Origin: Deltaproteobacteria bacterium
Lineage (GTDB): Bacteria; Myxococcota_A; Polyangia; Polyangiales; Ga0077539
Direction of reading: 5' to 3'
Length of the DNA: 47,859 nucleotides
Assembly: GCA_030694465.1 (NCBI GenBank)
Contig: JAUXYJ010000101.1
Span: 1 to 47,859 of the forward strand
Part shown: piece by piece, positions 24,492 to 33,409 of the stretch
Layout: each line of letters opens with the position of its first letter
How positions within the stretch are numbered: position 1 is the first letter of the stretch
Translations under genes and position numbers: made by a program
Notes under the pieces: generated by a model
Told to the model about the DNA's origin: nothing
What the model saw: the letters and a program-made list of their open reading frames with translations, nothing else
The model's database searches: none

Positions 24492-25592
24492 ATGGAGCGT
24501 GCCGAACAAGGCGCAAAGCCTGAGAAAATCCGCTTCGAGTATCGACCCATGACGTTGGACGCGTTGGATATGGAGCGCTTTCGGCAGTGCTTTGAGGACA
24601 ACGGTTCGCCGCGGACGATGGAGCGTTTGAGCTGGCAATATGCACGCAATCCGACGGGGAAGATCTATGTAGATTTCGCGATTGATCCTGCAGAGCCAGA
24701 GCTCATCGCGGGGATCTATGCTGTGCAACCTGCGCGGATGCGTGTGGGCGCTTCGCTGCGGCTCGGGGTGCAATCGGTCGATACGCTGGTGGATGCGCGC
24801 TACCGTGGGCAGGGGCTCTTTGTGAAGATGGCACGCGCGGTGTATGCGCGGTGCGAGCGTGAGAACGTTGCGTTGGTGTACGGATTTCCCAACGGAAACT
24901 CGGCACACGGGTTCTTTGAGCGTCTGTCATGGGAGCCCTTCGATCCGGTGCCTTTTCTCGTTCGACCGTTGAACACGGGTTATGCGACGGACCGCTTGCT
25001 ACGGTCGCAACCCTGGAGCCGATGGATCCCGCGATGGTCGTTGCCGATTGTCCCGGCGACGTTGCTGTCTCCCGGGTGGCGCATTGAGCCACTGCACACA
25101 TTTGACGAACGCACAGACCGCGTTTGGCGTGAGTTTTCGCGTGCAATTGAGCTCTCTGTAGAGCGTGACGCGGTCTATCTCAATTGGCGATTTCGCGATC
25201 ACTACAGCAAGGCGTACACCCAGCTTGCGCTCTACGACGGCGACTCGTTGCTAGGGTTTGTCGTGTACGCAGTGCTTGGAAAACACGGCGGAAGCGTCGC
25301 GTACATCATGGAGTTACAGCACGAGCCGTGGCGCACCGACGTGGGCCGCGCGTTGCTTGAGGCTGCGCTTCGAGGCGCACGCGATGCAGGTGCGGACGTC
25401 GTGTTGAGCTGGTGTCTTCCGCACTCGCCCAATCGCGGAGTGTACAGATCGCAGGGATTTGTGGACCTTCCGCAGCGATTTTGGCCCATCGAGTTGCATG
25501 TGGGAGCGCGTGGATTCTCAGTGCCTGAGTGGATGGATTTGAGTGATCCTGCGCGGTGGTACTTGAGCTACAGCGATTCAGACACGGTTTAG
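24492..25592 (+). CDS. GNAT-family N-acetyltransferase of the polysaccharide cluster
   Basis: Protein of 366 residues with two GNAT-like halves. The N-terminal half has VDTLVDARYRGQGLFVKMARAVY, an acetyl-CoA pyrophosphate-binding motif R/QxxGxG/A (RYRGQGL). The C-terminal half has RTDVGRALLEAALRGARDAG. Proteins of this shape accompany exopolysaccharide clusters and may acylate amino sugars. The segment PNGNSAHGFFERLSWE is typical of the family. It is the first gene of a rightward block with the EpsN-like aminotransferase, AsnB and GT4. It is much longer than PseH and does not resemble it, so I do not assign the PseH step. Confidence 0.78.
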   Translation: MERAEQGAKPEKIRFEYRPMTLDALDMERFRQCFEDNGSPRTMERLSWQYARNPTGKIYVDFAIDPAEPELIAGIYAVQPARMRVGASLRLGVQSVDTLVDARYRGQGLFVKMARAVYARCERENVALVYGFPNGNSAHGFFERLSWEPFDPVPFLVRPLNTGYATDRLLRSQPWSRWIPRWSLPIVPATLLSPGWRIEPLHTFDERTDRVWREFSRAIELSVERDAVYLNWRFRDHYSKAYTQLALYDGDSLLGFVVYAVLGKHGGSVAYIMELQHEPWRTDVGRALLEAALRGARDAGADVVLSWCLPHSPNRGVYRSQGFVDLPQRFWPIELHVGARGFSVPEWMDLSDPARWYLSYSDSDTV

Positions 25593-25635
25593 CGTGGCAT
25601 CAACGCCACGAAGCTTATTGAGACAGGTGAATGAC

Positions 25636-26790
25636 ATGGCATCGCCCCCAGGACGCAAGCGAATCTATCTTTCGGTGCCACACATGGGGGGCAATGAAGA
25701 GCGGTATGTGCAAGAGGCATTTCGAACCAACTGGCTCTCGACCGTAGGGCCGAATCTCGAGCAATTTGAGCGGGATTTCTCTGCACGCATGGACACCCCG
25801 TGTGTCGCGCTCGCGAGCGGTACTGCGGCGATGCATTTGGGTCTACGGCTGCTGGGCGTGGGCCCAGGAGACACGGTGTTGTGTCCTTCGCTTACGTTTG
25901 TCGCCTCGGTCAATCCCATTGGATACCTCGGTGCGCGACCGATCTTCATCGACAGCGATCGCACCTCGTGGAACCTCGACCCTGCGTTGTTAGCTGAAAC
26001 CCTCACGCAACGTGCACGCGCAGGGACGCTCCCGAAGGCGCTGGTCGTCGTGCATTTGTATGGGCAGAGCGCCGACATGGACCCGATCCTAGAGGTCTGT
26101 GCAGAGCATGGCGTTGGGGTGCTCGAAGACGCCGCTGAGGCCCTTGGGACGCTCTACAAAGGGCGTCCTGCAGGGACGCTGGCACCTTTGGGTGTCTTCT
26201 CTTTCAACGGCAACAAGATCATCACGACGACGAGCGGCGGGATGCTCATTGGCCATGACCCCGCGATGATTGAGCGTGCGCGCTATTGGTCGCAGCAGGC
26301 GCGTGAGCCCGCGGTCGAGTATCACCACGTCGACGTTGGTTATAACTACCGCATGAGCAACGTGCTCGCGGGCATCGGGCGCGGGCAACTTGAGGTGCTT
26401 GATGAGCGGGTACAACAGCGTAGAAGTGTGGCTTTTCGCTATCGAGATGCGTTCGCACGCTACGAGGGAATCTCGCTCATGCCTCAGGCTGCGTATGGTC
26501 TGAACACGAACTGGTTGAGCTGCTTTTTGATCGACGAGGGTGTCTTGGGGATCTCGCGAGATGCGCTCATTGCGGCGCTCTCTGCAGAGGACATCGAGTC
26601 GCGTCCCGTATGGAAACCCATGCACTTGCAGCCCTTGTACGAAGGCTGTGAACGTCATGGCGGCGACGTCGCCGAGGACCTCTATCTTCGAGGCATCTGT
26701 CTGCCAAGCTCGAGCAGTCTCACCGAGAGCGAGCAGCAGCGCGTCGTGGACGTGATGTGTGCCGCGATTGATGCGCGCAGGACACGGTAG
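25636..26790 (+). CDS. PLP-dependent sugar aminotransferase, EpsN/PglE-like
   Basis: DegT/DnrJ/EryC1-family enzyme of 384 residues that converts a UDP-4-keto-6-deoxy-HexNAc to the 4-amino sugar using glutamate. Seen: KRIYLSVPHMGGNE at 8-21, SGTAAMHL at 61-68, EDAAEALGTLYKG at 164-176 with Asp165 to the PLP nitrogen, and FSFNGNKIITT with PLP Lys194. It matches Bacillus EpsN through most of its length. The ATG at 25636 has AGGTGA five bases upstream, so it is preferred over 25594. Its substrate could come from the WbpM-like dehydratase (40547) or from LegB (1897). It lies 43 bp after the GNAT gene and 14 bp before asnB. Confidence 0.88.
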   Translation: MASPPGRKRIYLSVPHMGGNEERYVQEAFRTNWLSTVGPNLEQFERDFSARMDTPCVALASGTAAMHLGLRLLGVGPGDTVLCPSLTFVASVNPIGYLGARPIFIDSDRTSWNLDPALLAETLTQRARAGTLPKALVVVHLYGQSADMDPILEVCAEHGVGVLEDAAEALGTLYKGRPAGTLAPLGVFSFNGNKIITTTSGGMLIGHDPAMIERARYWSQQAREPAVEYHHVDVGYNYRMSNVLAGIGRGQLEVLDERVQQRRSVAFRYRDAFARYEGISLMPQAAYGLNTNWLSCFLIDEGVLGISRDALIAALSAEDIESRPVWKPMHLQPLYEGCERHGGDVAEDLYLRGICLPSSSSLTESEQQRVVDVMCAAIDARRTR

Positions 26791-26804
26791 AGGACACGCA
26801 AACC

Positions 26805-28757
26805 ATGTGCGGAATTGCTGGATTTGCGGGTCTTAAACTATCACTCGACCGTGCGCGATCGCTAGGCGAAGCGATGAACCAAGCCATCGCGTATCGCGGC
26901 CCCGACGGGGGTGGAGTGTCTGTTCATTACGACGCCACGTTGGGCATGCGACGCTTGGCCATTGTGGACATCGCCAATGGGCATCAACCGATGTTCAGCG
27001 ACGATGGTGCGATCACGCTGGTGTACAACGGAGAGGTCTACAACGCGCCTGCTCTGCGCGAGTCACTTCAGCGAGATGGCGTGCAATTTGTCACGCGAAG
27101 TGACACAGAAGTGATCCTTCGCTTGTACGAGCGTGACCCGGACCTTGTCGAAGAACTTCTTGTCGGGATGTGGGCATTTGCGATCCACGATCGGCGCAGA
27201 GACGTTCTCGTGTTGAGCCGTGATCGCTTTGGGATCAAGCCGCTTTTTGTCGTTGAGAAGCCTGGCGCGATTGGCTTTGCGTCAGACCTCCGTGCGCTAC
27301 GAGCGCTTGAGTCAGAAGACGGATTTACCTGCAAATTTGCAGTAGATCATGGCTCTGCACACGCCATGTTGTCTTGGGGATTTGTCCCTGAACTCGCGAC
27401 GATCTACGAGGGTGTCGCGCGGGTTGAGCCTGGTACACGCGTTGAATTGGATCTTCGAAGTGGCGCCAAGAGACGTCGGACTTATTGGACACTGACACCC
27501 TCGAGTGAGGCCTCGGCAGTGAGCTCCATGGCGGACGCTGCTCTCTTGACCGAGTCGGTCTTGCGGCGCGCGGTGCGAGAGCACCTAGAGAGTGATGTTC
27601 CTGTTGCCAGCTTTTTAAGTGGTGGAATTGACTCTTCGCTTGTCACACTGTTTGCTGCGCAGGCTTCGGCGCGTCCGGTGGAGGCGTTTACCATTGGGTT
27701 TCGCGAAGAGCTCTTTGACGAATCAGTGTTCGCAAAACAGATCGCAGAGCAGATCGGAGTCTCACTGCGCACTGAGGTTTTAGAGCCAGATTCGCTTCGC
27801 AAGGTCTTAGCTGACGCGATGTTGGCCTACGACGAACCGTTTGGAGACTCGTCGAGTTTGGCGACCTATTTGTTGTCACAGGTAGTGGGTAGGTCGCACA
27901 AAGTGTCGCTCGCGGGCGACGGCGGAGACGAGGTTTTCGTAGGGTATTCTCGCTACCGATTGCTTCCGGTGCGCGCAGCGTTGCGCGGTCAGCCTGCGAT
28001 GCGTGACGCCTTGGGACACTTGCTCATGAAGGTGCCCTCACGGACGGATCGCACCTCACGACTGTCCAATGGGTCTCGTGTGTTACGACGTTTGGCGCGT
28101 GGTCTAGTGGGCGACGACGCCGAGGCGTACGTCACGATGACACAATTCGGAACACTCGCGCAGACAGCGCCCTTGATGCGGCGACCGCTTGTCACTTCGC
28201 GATTTGAGACACCAGCGATCGAGCGATTTCACAGCGCCAAAGGCACCGTCTTGCAGAAGGTTCTCGCAGGAGATCTTCGCAATCCACTACCCAATGACAT
28301 GTTGACCAAGGTCGACCGCGCGAGCATGGCCAGTCAGCTCGAAGCGCGTGTGCCTTTCTTAGACCACCGCGTTGTCGAGATGGGCGTTGGGTTGCCGCCA
28401 CAATACACCCATGGGGTGCGCGGAAAGGAAGTGCTCCGGGTGCTCTATAAGCGGCACTTTGGGGGCAAATTGGCTGACAGAAAGAAGCACGGGTTTGGAG
28501 TCCCCGTGGAGCGTTGGTTGAAGACATCGCTCGCTCCGGCGTGTGACGCGCTCTTTGCGCGCGAGCGGCTGGATACCTTGGGGGTGCTCTCAAGTGATGA
28601 GCTCAGCAACGGCGGCTGGAAGCGTTGGGCCGAGCGAGACCCACAGCTCTTGTGGAACGCGTTTGCCCTCGCTGTCTGGTGCGAAGCAACATTTGGGATA
28701 GGAAGTGAGGGCATCCGTGAAGTGTTGTCTGTCTCGCCGACACATAGGGTTGCGTGA
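26805..28757 (+). CDS. asnB: Asparagine synthase (glutamine-hydrolysing), AsnB family
   Basis: Two-domain amidotransferase of 650 residues. The N-terminal glutaminase begins MCGIAGF with catalytic Cys2 intact. The C-terminal synthetase domain has the ATP pyrophosphatase motif SGGIDS near 272-277. In O-antigen and exopolysaccharide clusters such enzymes amidate uronic-acid sugars rather than make free asparagine, and its place between the EpsN-like and GT4 genes supports that. Lasso cyclases are distant relatives, but this protein is a complete glutamine-hydrolysing AsnB inside a sugar operon 6 kb from the RiPP genes, so a cyclase role is unlikely. Confidence 0.9.
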   Translation: MCGIAGFAGLKLSLDRARSLGEAMNQAIAYRGPDGGGVSVHYDATLGMRRLAIVDIANGHQPMFSDDGAITLVYNGEVYNAPALRESLQRDGVQFVTRSDTEVILRLYERDPDLVEELLVGMWAFAIHDRRRDVLVLSRDRFGIKPLFVVEKPGAIGFASDLRALRALESEDGFTCKFAVDHGSAHAMLSWGFVPELATIYEGVARVEPGTRVELDLRSGAKRRRTYWTLTPSSEASAVSSMADAALLTESVLRRAVREHLESDVPVASFLSGGIDSSLVTLFAAQASARPVEAFTIGFREELFDESVFAKQIAEQIGVSLRTEVLEPDSLRKVLADAMLAYDEPFGDSSSLATYLLSQVVGRSHKVSLAGDGGDEVFVGYSRYRLLPVRAALRGQPAMRDALGHLLMKVPSRTDRTSRLSNGSRVLRRLARGLVGDDAEAYVTMTQFGTLAQTAPLMRRPLVTSRFETPAIERFHSAKGTVLQKVLAGDLRNPLPNDMLTKVDRASMASQLEARVPFLDHRVVEMGVGLPPQYTHGVRGKEVLRVLYKRHFGGKLADRKKHGFGVPVERWLKTSLAPACDALFARERLDTLGVLSSDELSNGGWKRWAERDPQLLWNAFALAVWCEATFGIGSEGIREVLSVSPTHRVA

Positions 28758-28825
28758 TGGATGGATCCTCTAAATATCGTAGTGATCTCTGTCCTCCACC
28801 AAGTGTCGGCAAGGAACAAACACCC

Positions 28826-29980
28826 ATGCGTGTTCTGCATTTGCTGACTGCGATCGGACATGGCGGCGCAGAAACATGGCTACTGAACATGCTGCGCGAG
28901 ATGGATCGCAGCGAATGTGCGATGGATTTCTGCATCAAGCTCCCCGAAGCCGGGACGCTCAAACACCTCGCGACAGACCAAGGTGCGACCGTGCACGAAG
29001 TCGTACTGCGACCCTCGCATGTCGGCTACATCCGTGGGCTTGAGAAGCTGCTCAGATCAGGTCAGTACGACATCGTTCACAGCCACGAAGCGGTCTACAG
29101 TGGGGTGGGTGTTTGGGTCGCAAGTCGCTGCAATATTCCAGTGATTTGTACTTTTCATCACTGGCGGACACCACCACAGACCAAGCTCACAAGACATCCT
29201 CTGGTCCGCCCTGCGCGTGCCATCTACAGTTACTTTAGCAAGCGCTACGCGATCGAGAACGCGACCTATGTCACCGCGCTCTCGCGCAAGGTCATGGGCC
29301 ATCTGGTCCCTAATTGGCGCAACGATCCACGCTGTCGCTTGTTGAGCCTGAGCACCAAAATCCCTCCGCGCGTGAGCGAAGAAGAGCGCCGTACAGTCCG
29401 CGAAGAGCTTGGATTTGGCCCCGCCGATCCCATGATCATTCACATCGGGCGCTTCATCGAGCAGAAGAATCATCATGTCCTGCTCGATGTCTTTACGCAG
29501 GTGCTTCGAGAGCTACCCGATGCCAAACTTATCTTGCTCGGCCAAGGCCCCCTGAAAGACGAAATTCTTCAACGAATTACTCGCGAAGGTCTTAACGAGT
29601 CCGTCAAATTCGTAGGGCTTAGAGAAGACGTGTTTCAGCTGATGTCTTGCAGTGACTTGTGCTTGTTTCCTTCGCGTAACGAGGGCTTCGGGCTTGTACC
29701 ACTTGAGGCAAACGCAGCCGGCGTTGCGGTCGTCGCCTCGAGGATCTCCGGACTCGATGAAGCCGTCGAAGACGGTGTCACCGCACGACTGTTCGACCTC
29801 GATGACATCAGCAGCATGACCCGCGTCACCATTGATCTCTTGCGAGACCCCTTTGAGCGTCACCGCCTTGGCGAAGCCGGACGCGCGCGAGCTTCTAGGG
29901 AATTTACACACAAAGCCAGCGCAGAGAAGCTTCGCCAGATCTACCGAGACGCCATCGCACTCCACGCGCGTGGAAGGTGA
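28826..29980 (+). CDS. GT4-family glycosyltransferase (EpsF-like), paralogue of 745-1884
   Basis: GT-B glycosyltransferase of 384 residues. MRVLHLLTAIGHGGAE opens the acceptor domain; IHIGRFIEQKNHH and the EX7E motif in EGFGLVPLE mark the donor domain. The ATG at 28826 matches the paralogue's start; an ATG at 28754 overlaps asnB. The two GT4 proteins share long blocks (RPSHVGY, VICTFHHW, GRFIEQKNH, EGFGL, LEANAAG) and roughly half of their residues by eye. This suggests duplication or sequential transfer of related sugars. It closes the GNAT-EpsN-AsnB-GT4 block, 105 bp before the pseudaminic-type genes. Confidence 0.9.
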   Translation: MRVLHLLTAIGHGGAETWLLNMLREMDRSECAMDFCIKLPEAGTLKHLATDQGATVHEVVLRPSHVGYIRGLEKLLRSGQYDIVHSHEAVYSGVGVWVASRCNIPVICTFHHWRTPPQTKLTRHPLVRPARAIYSYFSKRYAIENATYVTALSRKVMGHLVPNWRNDPRCRLLSLSTKIPPRVSEEERRTVREELGFGPADPMIIHIGRFIEQKNHHVLLDVFTQVLRELPDAKLILLGQGPLKDEILQRITREGLNESVKFVGLREDVFQLMSCSDLCLFPSRNEGFGLVPLEANAAGVAVVASRISGLDEAVEDGVTARLFDLDDISSMTRVTIDLLRDPFERHRLGEAGRARASREFTHKASAEKLRQIYRDAIALHARGR

Positions 29981-30085
29981 ATCTCAAACGCTGGTGACAC
30001 AACCAAGGTCCACCGTGGCATTCTCCGCGCCAATTTTCAGGTCGGCAAAGGTCTCTGTGTCGACTCAGCAAGCTGCCCAAAGATC

Positions 30086-31153
30086 ATGACTTCAATCGAA
30101 TCTTCTTCTGTGCCCGCTTCGTACCTTCACGACAAAATCGTCTTGGTAACAGGCGCTGCGGGAACCATTGGTTCTGAGCTCGTCGAGCAAATTGTCGCTG
30201 CAGGCGCACGCGTCGTCCGCGCGTTTGATCACAACGAGAGCGAGCTCTTTTTTCTCTACGAGCGTGTCCGTGACAGCGGTCGCGTCGCACCCATGATCGG
30301 AGACATCCGAGACCTTGAGCGGCTGCGCATGGCGTTTCGCAATGTCGACGTGGTGTTTCACGCGGCCGCGCTCAAACACGTCGAGCTCGGCGAGTACAAC
30401 CCGTTTGAGATCGTCGAGACCAACCTGCGCGGAGTCGACAATGTGATCCGCGCGGCGCTGGATGCCGAAGTAGATCGCGTGATCTTCACGAGCTCGGACA
30501 AAGCGGTCAATCCGACGAACGTGATGGGCGCCTCGAAGATGATGGGAGAGCGGCTTATTACGGCTGCAAACAGCATCCGTGGGCAACGACGTACGCGCTT
30601 TGCGGCAGTGCGCTTTGGCAATGTGCTGGGCTCGCGTGGCTCGGTCGTTCCGATCTTTGCCGCGGCCGCTGTACGCGGAGATGTCCTTCGGCTGACCCAT
30701 CCTGAGATGACTCGCTACGTGATGACCATCCCCGAGGCAGCTCAGCTCGTGATCGAAGCGGGTGGGCTCACGCTCGGTGGCGAAGTGTTTGTCACCAAGA
30801 TGCACGCGATCCGGATTGCGGATTTGGCCAGCGTGATCGCTAGCAAATTGGCACGCAACGGGCGTCGCTCAGAGATCGTCCACACACAACCCCGCGCGGG
30901 CGAGAAGCTCTACGAAGAGCTGTTGACCCACGACGAGGTCGCGATGTCCCACGAGACCGATCGCTTGCTCATTGTGTTGCCCCATCGTGTCTCGGCGCTC
31001 TCTGTCGAAGAGCCTCGACCAGAGGCATACAACATCGCGCTCAAACCCGTGACGCGCTTGTGGCACTCGGGCGAAGACACGTGCATGACACAGGACGAAT
31101 TGTCTGCTTATTTCCAGACGCATAACCTTCTCGGACCATGGCTACCAGCATGA
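30086..31153 (+). CDS. UDP-GlcNAc 4,6-dehydratase-like SDR (soluble CapD/WbpM type)
   Basis: Short-chain dehydrogenase of 355 residues of the Polysacc_synt_2 family, with the NAD motif VTGAAGTIGSE near 21-31 and the active-site segment SSDKAVNPTNVMGASKMMGE. A Met stands where PseB/FlaA1-type inverting dehydratases have the catalytic Tyr (YGATK). That Ser-Met-Lys arrangement is typical of WbpM/PglF, which retain C5 configuration. It lacks the membrane domain of those enzymes. As first gene of the pseC-pseG-pseI block it should supply the 4-keto sugar, but its active site does not look like PseB. It overlaps the next SDR gene by 4 nt. Confidence 0.82.
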   Translation: MTSIESSSVPASYLHDKIVLVTGAAGTIGSELVEQIVAAGARVVRAFDHNESELFFLYERVRDSGRVAPMIGDIRDLERLRMAFRNVDVVFHAAALKHVELGEYNPFEIVETNLRGVDNVIRAALDAEVDRVIFTSSDKAVNPTNVMGASKMMGERLITAANSIRGQRRTRFAAVRFGNVLGSRGSVVPIFAAAAVRGDVLRLTHPEMTRYVMTIPEAAQLVIEAGGLTLGGEVFVTKMHAIRIADLASVIASKLARNGRRSEIVHTQPRAGEKLYEELLTHDEVAMSHETDRLLIVLPHRVSALSVEEPRPEAYNIALKPVTRLWHSGEDTCMTQDELSAYFQTHNLLGPWLPA

Positions 31154-32178
31154 AAACACTTGTCACCGGCGGCGCAGGATTCATTGGTCGTTGGGTCGTT
31201 GAGCGGCTGCTTCGCGAGGGACACCAAGTGCGTGTCCTCGACGATTACTCCAATGGGCGTCGCGAAAATCTCAGGGATTTCGAAGGACATCCTGGCTTTC
31301 TGGGAGCCATCGATGGCGACATCAAAGATGCCGCATTGCTTCGCCGCGTCTTTGACGACGAAGGCCCCTGGGACCTCGTGTTTCATCTCGCCGCATCGAT
31401 CCATGTGCAGCGATCCATCGACGACCCTGAGCCCACTTTTCGCAATGACGCCGAGGGCACATTCCGGGTGCTCGAAGAAGTGCGACGACAATACTTTTTG
31501 AGCAATGGGCTCGACCCCGCGCGCAAAGCTTTTGATTTCGATTGCGACGTTCCGCTTCTCAAAAACCGGGCCCCACGCATGGCCTGCATGTCCACGTGCA
31601 TGGTGTACGACCTGGCCGGCGGGCAAGCGATCCGCGAGGTTCATCCCTATCGCCCCGCGTCTCCATACGCCGCGAGCAAGATCGCCTCGGACATGCTCGC
31701 GCTCTCGTATTTTCACTCGTACCGCATGCCCGTCACGGTCGTGCGTCCGTTTAATACCTACGGCCCGTACCAGAAGAGCAACTCCGAAGGCGGAGTCGTC
31801 TCGATCTTTCTCAAGCGCGATTTGGCAGGAGATCCGCTGCTAATTAAGGGCGCAGGCACACAGACACGCGATCTTCTCTACGTCGAAGACTGCGCAGAGT
31901 TTGTCGTGCGCGCGGCCATGGTCGAGGGCGCCGAGGGCCATGTCATCAACGCAGGGACCGGCTCGGACGTGACCATCAATGCCCTTGCCGCGCAGTGTTG
32001 CTCACCCAATAACCGCATCGAACATGTGGCGCACGATCATCCACAGGCAGAGATCGCGAGGCTCTTGTGCGACGCCACAAAGGCTCGTGAGGTCCTGGGA
32101 TGGACCCCGCGGACTTCGCTTGAGCAAGGGCTCGCCAAGACCCGCACGTGGCTCAATGACAACCGATGGGCTTGGTAA
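31150..32178 (+). CDS. NAD-dependent sugar epimerase/dehydratase between pseB-like and pseC
   Basis: Extended SDR of 342 residues: TGGAGFIGRW near 8-17, MSTCMVYD in place of the dehydratase STDEVYG, and the Tyr/Lys pair in SPYAASK. The Asp-Glu pair of true 4,6-dehydratases is absent, so a C5 (or other) epimerase or reductase is more likely. The ATG at 31150 overlaps the upstream stop as ATGA; an ATG at 31138 is possible. Bacillus species use two SDR enzymes (Pen and Pal) in place of PseB to reach the PseC substrate. This pair in the same position could do the same, as an inference only. Confidence 0.8.
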   Translation: MKTLVTGGAGFIGRWVVERLLREGHQVRVLDDYSNGRRENLRDFEGHPGFLGAIDGDIKDAALLRRVFDDEGPWDLVFHLAASIHVQRSIDDPEPTFRNDAEGTFRVLEEVRRQYFLSNGLDPARKAFDFDCDVPLLKNRAPRMACMSTCMVYDLAGGQAIREVHPYRPASPYAASKIASDMLALSYFHSYRMPVTVVRPFNTYGPYQKSNSEGGVVSIFLKRDLAGDPLLIKGAGTQTRDLLYVEDCAEFVVRAAMVEGAEGHVINAGTGSDVTINALAAQCCSPNNRIEHVAHDHPQAEIARLLCDATKAREVLGWTPRTSLEQGLAKTRTWLNDNRWAW

Positions 32179-32194
32179 GTAAGGGCACGGCACA

Positions 32195-33409
32195 ATGGAA
32201 CGGCGAGAAAATTTGCTGCCCTATGGCAGACAGTGGATCACAGACGAAGACATCCAAGCGGTGCTCGAGCAGCTCCGCGGTGACTGGCTTACCCAAGGCC
32301 CCACCATCGCAAAGTTCGAAGCTGTGCTCTGTGAGCTCACGGGTGCCACGTACGCGGTCGCCGTCGCCAGCGGCACCGCAGCGCTGCACCTGGCCGCCCT
32401 CGCCGCAGGCATGGGCCCCGGCGACGTAGGGCTCACCAGCGACAACACCTTCGTCGCATCAGCCAACGGCATGCGCTACGCAGGCGCACGCCCTGTGCTC
32501 GTCGACGTGGACCCCGCCACGGGCCTGATGAACCTCAACGCGCTCGAGTCCCGCGCGAGTGAATTGGCTTCACAAAACACAGCTCCCAAGCTCATCGTGC
32601 CCGTAGACTTCGCGGGCAGCATCGTCGATCTCGCGCGTGTGCGCGCCATCGCAGATCGATACGGCGCCAAGGTGGTCGAAGACGCGGCGCACTCACTAGG
32701 AGCCACGTATACCGTCGACGGAAAGCGCTATCTCGCCGCGAGCTGTGCGCACACAGACATGGCGATCTTGTCATTTCACCCTGTAAAACACCTGACAACG
32801 GGCGAAGGCGGCGCGATCACCACCAACGACCGCGCGCTCTACGACCGCCTCTGCGAGCTGCGTACGCATGGCATCACGCGCGACCCCAACAAGCTCACTG
32901 CCAACGATGGACCTTGGTACTACGAGCAGGTTGAGCTCGGATATCACTACCGAATCACTGACCTGCAGTGCGCGCTGGGTTGCTCACAAGCCAGGAGATT
33001 TCCAGGATTTCTCACGCGTCGTCGGGAGCTCGCTGCACGCTATGATCACGCGTTTGCAGCGACTGAGCTCCGCGACAAGATCCGCCCGCTCACAGTCCCC
33101 ACCGGAGTGACAAGCGCGTATCACCTGTACGTTGTCACGCTGATCGCGCGTGAAGGCGAGTCACTCATTGCGCTCGCGGCACGTCGCAAGGCGCTCTTTC
33201 TCACGCTGCGTGAATACAATATCGGACCCCAGGTGCACTACATTCCGGTGCATTCACAGCCTGATTTCCAGCGCAATGGGCTCTCTGAGGGATCCTTCGA
33301 GGGGTCCGATCACTACTACGCTTCGTGCGTGAGCCTCCCGATGTTTCCGCGAATGACCGACGACGACGTGGACTACGTTGTCGCAGTCGTGCGCGAGGCC
33401 CTCGCATGA
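32195..33409 (+). CDS. pseC: UDP-4-keto-6-deoxy-L-AltNAc 4-aminotransferase, PseC
   Basis: PLP-dependent aminotransferase of 404 residues, second enzymatic stage of pseudaminic acid synthesis. Seen: LLPYGRQWITDEDIQAV at the start, GDWLTQGP at 29-36, SGTAALHLAALA at 59-70, VEDAAHSLGA at 161-170 and the highly typical SFHPVKHLTTGEGGAITTND with PLP Lys198. GPWYYEQVELGYHYRITDLQCALG is also a PseC hallmark. It is 16 bp after the SDR and overlaps pseG by 4 nt. Length is slightly above the usual 380-390. Confidence 0.9.
   Translation: MERRENLLPYGRQWITDEDIQAVLEQLRGDWLTQGPTIAKFEAVLCELTGATYAVAVASGTAALHLAALAAGMGPGDVGLTSDNTFVASANGMRYAGARPVLVDVDPATGLMNLNALESRASELASQNTAPKLIVPVDFAGSIVDLARVRAIADRYGAKVVEDAAHSLGATYTVDGKRYLAASCAHTDMAILSFHPVKHLTTGEGGAITTNDRALYDRLCELRTHGITRDPNKLTANDGPWYYEQVELGYHYRITDLQCALGCSQARRFPGFLTRRRELAARYDHAFAATELRDKIRPLTVPTGVTSAYHLYVVTLIAREGESLIALAARRKALFLTLREYNIGPQVHYIPVHSQPDFQRNGLSEGSFEGSDHYYASCVSLPMFPRMTDDDVDYVVAVVREALA

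Noticed and set aside
24316..24645. 110-residue N-terminal extension of the polysaccharide deacetylase
   Set aside because: The extension is low-complexity, overlaps the divergent GNAT gene, and the catalytic domain begins exactly at the ATG at 24315.
26805..28757. AsnB as the missing lasso cyclase
   Set aside because: It has the intact glutaminase Cys2 and standard AsnB length, lies in a sugar operon 6 kb beyond the RiPP block, and the precursor has no acidic ring residue.
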